A stretch of 64,000 nucleotides of DNA from Clostridiales bacterium (GTDB lineage: Bacteria; Bacillota; Clostridia; Lachnospirales; Lachnospiraceae), in assembly GCA_023663185.1 (NCBI GenBank), contig JAMPHY010000011.1, forward strand, positions 52,139 through 116,138, written 5' to 3'. The translations under genes were made by a program, and so were the position numbers. This document shows, piece after piece, positions 62,137 through 64,000 of this stretch. The notes below the pieces were generated by a model. It was not told the origin of the DNA and ran no database searches. It was given only the letters and a program-made list of their open reading frames with translations. Each line of letters begins with the position of its first letter. The first letter of the stretch is position 1.

Positions 62137-63199
62137 TTGCAACCGCCTCCTCGTCTTCGGATTCGGGTTTGTTCATGATCTGGATATTGAAAGGATCTAC
62201 TCTGATACCGACTTCTTTCCCGACAGGGAAAAGGGTGGTAGAGTGGACAAGCCATTCAAAACCGTTAGCCATAACCTCCATCTCGTAGTGTACGCCTTTA
62301 AAAATCAGGTGCGTTACAACGCCTTTGATTGTGCCGTCCTCAGGCTCGATAAGCTCCACGTCCTCCGGACGTATTACGACGTCCACGGGCTTATTATTGC
62401 CAAAGCCGGTATCCACACAGGCAAATTTCGCGCCGAGGATTTCCACTAATTTATCCTCAATCATGGTGGCGCCGATTATATTGCTGTCACCGATAAAGTC
62501 CGCGACAAAAGCGTTTTCAGGCTCGTTGTATATGGATTCGGGCGTGCCAATCTGCTGTATATAGCCCTGATTCATGACGACAATCGTATCCGACATAGTA
62601 AGGGCTTCCTCTTGGTCGTGGGTAACATATATAAACGTAATTCCAAGTTCGTTTTTCATACGAATTAATTCGTACTGCATTTCCTGACGAAGCTTTAAGT
62701 CGAGAGCGCCTAACGGTTCGTCTAATAGCAGCACTCGCGGCTCGTTGACGATTGCCCTTGCTATAGCGATACGCTGCTGCTGACCGCCGCTTAGTGAATC
62801 GGGCATACGATTACCATAACCTTCAAGATTAACCAGCTTCAAGGCGTAATTTATTTTATCGTCTATGTAGCTTTTTGGTTTTTTCTTGATTTTTAAACCA
62901 AACGCTATATTTTCGGCGATTGTCATATGCGTAAAAAGAGCGTACTTCTGAAATACGGTATTTAAATGCCTTTTATTCGGCGGCACATTGGTAATATCCT
63001 GACTGTCGAAAATTACTTTGCCCGTGTCGGGATTGACGAAACCGCCGAGAATACGGAGAGTGGTAGTTTTACCGCAGCCGCTAGGACCTAATAAGGTTAG
63101 AAATTCATTCTCATGAATATTAAGCTCAAGCTCGTCTAAAACCATCTGACCGTCATATGATTTAGAAATATTTTCAAGTCTGATTAACTCTCTCTGCAT
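62126..63199 (-). CDS. potA: Polyamine ABC transporter ATP-binding protein
   Basis: 357 residues: an ABC domain with Walker [10 protein letters not shown] (about residues 38-46), signature [14 protein letters not shown], Walker [12 protein letters not shown] and the His-loop [10 protein letters not shown], followed by a TOBE domain (about 280-340). The ribosome binding site GGAGG is clear. First transporter gene after the regulator gene, 45 bases downstream of it. Confidence 0.95.
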   Translation of the reverse strand: MQRELIRLENISKSYDGQMVLDELELNIHENEFLTLLGPSGCGKTTTLRILGGFVNPDTGKVIFDSQDITNVPPNKRHLNTVFQKYALFTHMTIAENIAFGLKIKKKPKSYIDDKINYALKLVNLEGYGNRMPDSLSGGQQQRIAIARAIVNEPRVLLLDEPLGALDLKLRQEMQYELIRMKNELGITFIYVTHDQEEALTMSDTIVVMNQGYIQQIGTPESIYNEPENAFVADFIGDSNIIGATMIEDKLVEILGAKFACVDTGFGNNKPVDVVIRPEDVELIEPEDGTIKGVVTHLIFKGVHYEMEVMANGFEWLVHSTTLFPVGKEVGIRVDPFNIQIMNKPESEDEEAVAIEI

Positions 63200-63244
63200 T
63201 AGTAATTCCTCCGTTTATCAAAAAATATGCTTGTGCATTCCAAC

Positions 63245-63802
63245 TCAAAAATTGGGCGGCGTGCTTATCCAGATAAATACCGCGCCTGATTTTAAGCCTG
63301 CCTTTATGTAGTGCTCTGAATCGGGCTTAAAATAAAAGGATTCGCCCTTTTTTGCCTTTATCGTCCTGTTGCCGAGGATTATGTATATAGTTCCTGATAA
63401 GACATAACCGAACTCTTCGCCCTCGTGCGGAAGGTCGGGGTAGGTGGAGCCGCCAGCGTCTAGCGTAACCCTGATAGGTTCCATCATGTTTTTCTGCGCA
63501 TTCGGTATAATCCATTCTACCGTGTTATGCAGCTCGTCGTCGCGTTTCTCAAAATAATCATTATTTCCAAAGACAATCTGTTCGTCTGTCATGTCGGCAA
63601 AAAAATTCTGTAAATTTGTGCCGAGACATTGCAGTATGTCGATTAAAGTAGCGATAGATGGTGAAGTCAGGTCGTTTTCCAACTGACTGATAAACCCTTT
63701 AGAAAGCTCGCAGCGGTCTGCAAGCTCTTCCTGTGTAAGTCCTTTTTTATTGCGAAGTTCCTTGATTTTGTTGCCGATTTCCATTCTGTTTGCCTGGTCC
63801 AT
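63245..63802 (-). CDS. XRE-cupin transcriptional regulator of the polyamine operon
   Basis: Residues 8-65 are an XRE helix-turn-helix (KIKELRNKKGLTQEELADRC, then LSKGFISQLENDLTSPSIAT). Residues 105-180 are a cupin (HEGEEFGYVLSGTIYIILGN, then KKGESFYFKPDSEHYIKA). The layout is that of PuuR-type regulators, which sense polyamines. It heads the operon on the - strand, with GAGGAG before the ATG, and likely represses itself and potABCD through palindromes upstream. Confidence 0.92.
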   Translation of the reverse strand: MDQANRMEIGNKIKELRNKKGLTQEELADRCELSKGFISQLENDLTSPSIATLIDILQCLGTNLQNFFADMTDEQIVFGNNDYFEKRDDELHNTVEWIIPNAQKNMMEPIRVTLDAGGSTYPDLPHEGEEFGYVLSGTIYIILGNRTIKAKKGESFYFKPDSEHYIKAGLKSGAVFIWISTPPNF

Positions 63803-63862
63803 GTGAAATATCTCCTCTTCAAAATATCAAGTTATCCGTAAATTTACCGCATTCAGTGATAA

Positions 63863-63931
63863 TAAACTAAAAGTTTACTAACACTAAACAAATGTTGATA
63901 TCCATTATACATATATATGGGGAGATGTCAA
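63863..63931 (-). promoter_or_regulatory. Promoter and operator palindromes of the regulator-pot operon
   Basis: Read on the - strand: TTGACA (63931-63926), 16 bases, TATAAT (63909-63904). Downstream lie TAAACTAAAAGTTTA (63863-63877, palindromic but for the centre) and an overlapping GTTTA..TAAAC pair (63873-63889). They are likely sites for the XRE-cupin regulator. Confidence 0.7.
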
Positions 63932-64000
63932 TATGTTAATAGAAATTTGAGTTTCCCCATTTTTCCTCTGTAATAATAAAAATGCAAAAACAGCTCCAAC

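Noticed and set aside
63932-64000. Start of another gene at the right edge
   Set aside because: The last 69 bases show no ribosome binding site followed by a sustained frame and no recognisable motif.

Overview
The window looks like chromosome of a spore-forming, low-to-mid GC Gram-positive of the Clostridia, most likely Lachnospiraceae. This is inferred from strong AGGAGG-type ribosome binding sites, the sporulation genes spoIVA and a GerA/SpoVAF-type gene, an oxygen-sensitive NrdD/NrdG ribonucleotide reductase, and several protein families typical of that group (GGGtGRT protein, BspA repeat proteins ending in PxTGD..HPKW, NifU-like scaffold). No rRNA, tRNA, CRISPR array, prophage or complete insertion sequence was found. 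Most genes are on the + strand.

Layout. 1-7.3 kb: two large BspA-type leucine-rich-repeat surface proteins, the first cut by the window edge. 7.4-9.1 kb: a subtilisin-like protease, then a strong promoter, a highly structured RNA with its own terminator, and a PBECR4-like nuclease-domain gene. 9.1-22.4 kb: GntR regulator plus isocitrate dehydrogenase, an ABC-F ATPase, a housekeeping run (unknown coiled-coil protein, Nnr, Alr, a MazF with no MazE beside it, CNNM/CBS membrane protein, YebC, MetY-type enzyme) and a polytopic membrane protein. 22.5-25.5 kb: an A+T-rich island with a broken excisionase-like gene and a two-subunit BcgI-like restriction-modification system. 25.6-34.8 kb: lactonase, SpoIVA, a nucleoside salvage operon (Pnp, Cdd, amidohydrolase), then a membrane-anchored MutS-like ATPase, a zinc-ribbon protein and a TPM protein.

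34.8-39.3 kb is a decayed accessory patch: a small antitoxin with a frameshifted GNAT-type toxin, a truncated serine recombinase joined to a gene fragment, a coiled-coil protein with 21-bp tandem repeats, and a zinc-ribbon gene whose start is duplicated downstream. 39.3-50.1 kb: WYL regulator, NrdD/NrdG behind a clear tandem NrdR-box promoter, dUTPase, the GerA-family gene, SGNH hydrolase, ManA, and the NifU-like/GGGtGRT pair.

50.2-51.9 kb is a dense addiction cluster: a Panacea-domain antitoxin, a PemK/MazF-like toxin and an RNA-repair-type HAD protein in one overlapping operon, followed by a complete type I toxin-antitoxin locus (31-aa hydrophobic peptide, sequestered ribosome binding site, antisense RNA with its own promoter, shared bidirectional terminator). 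51.9-58.7 kb: RNase H, then a BlaI/BlaR1 pair with a clear palindromic operator in front of an ABC transporter operon whose permease has been duplicated, leaving a scar of a lost second ATPase. 58.8-63.9 kb: a lipoprotein and, on the - strand, a polyamine-type potABCD operon headed by an XRE-cupin regulator.

Long inverted repeats at 11166-11304, 15584-15668 and 42730-42759 form a possible dispersed palindrome family; two of them share arm sequence.
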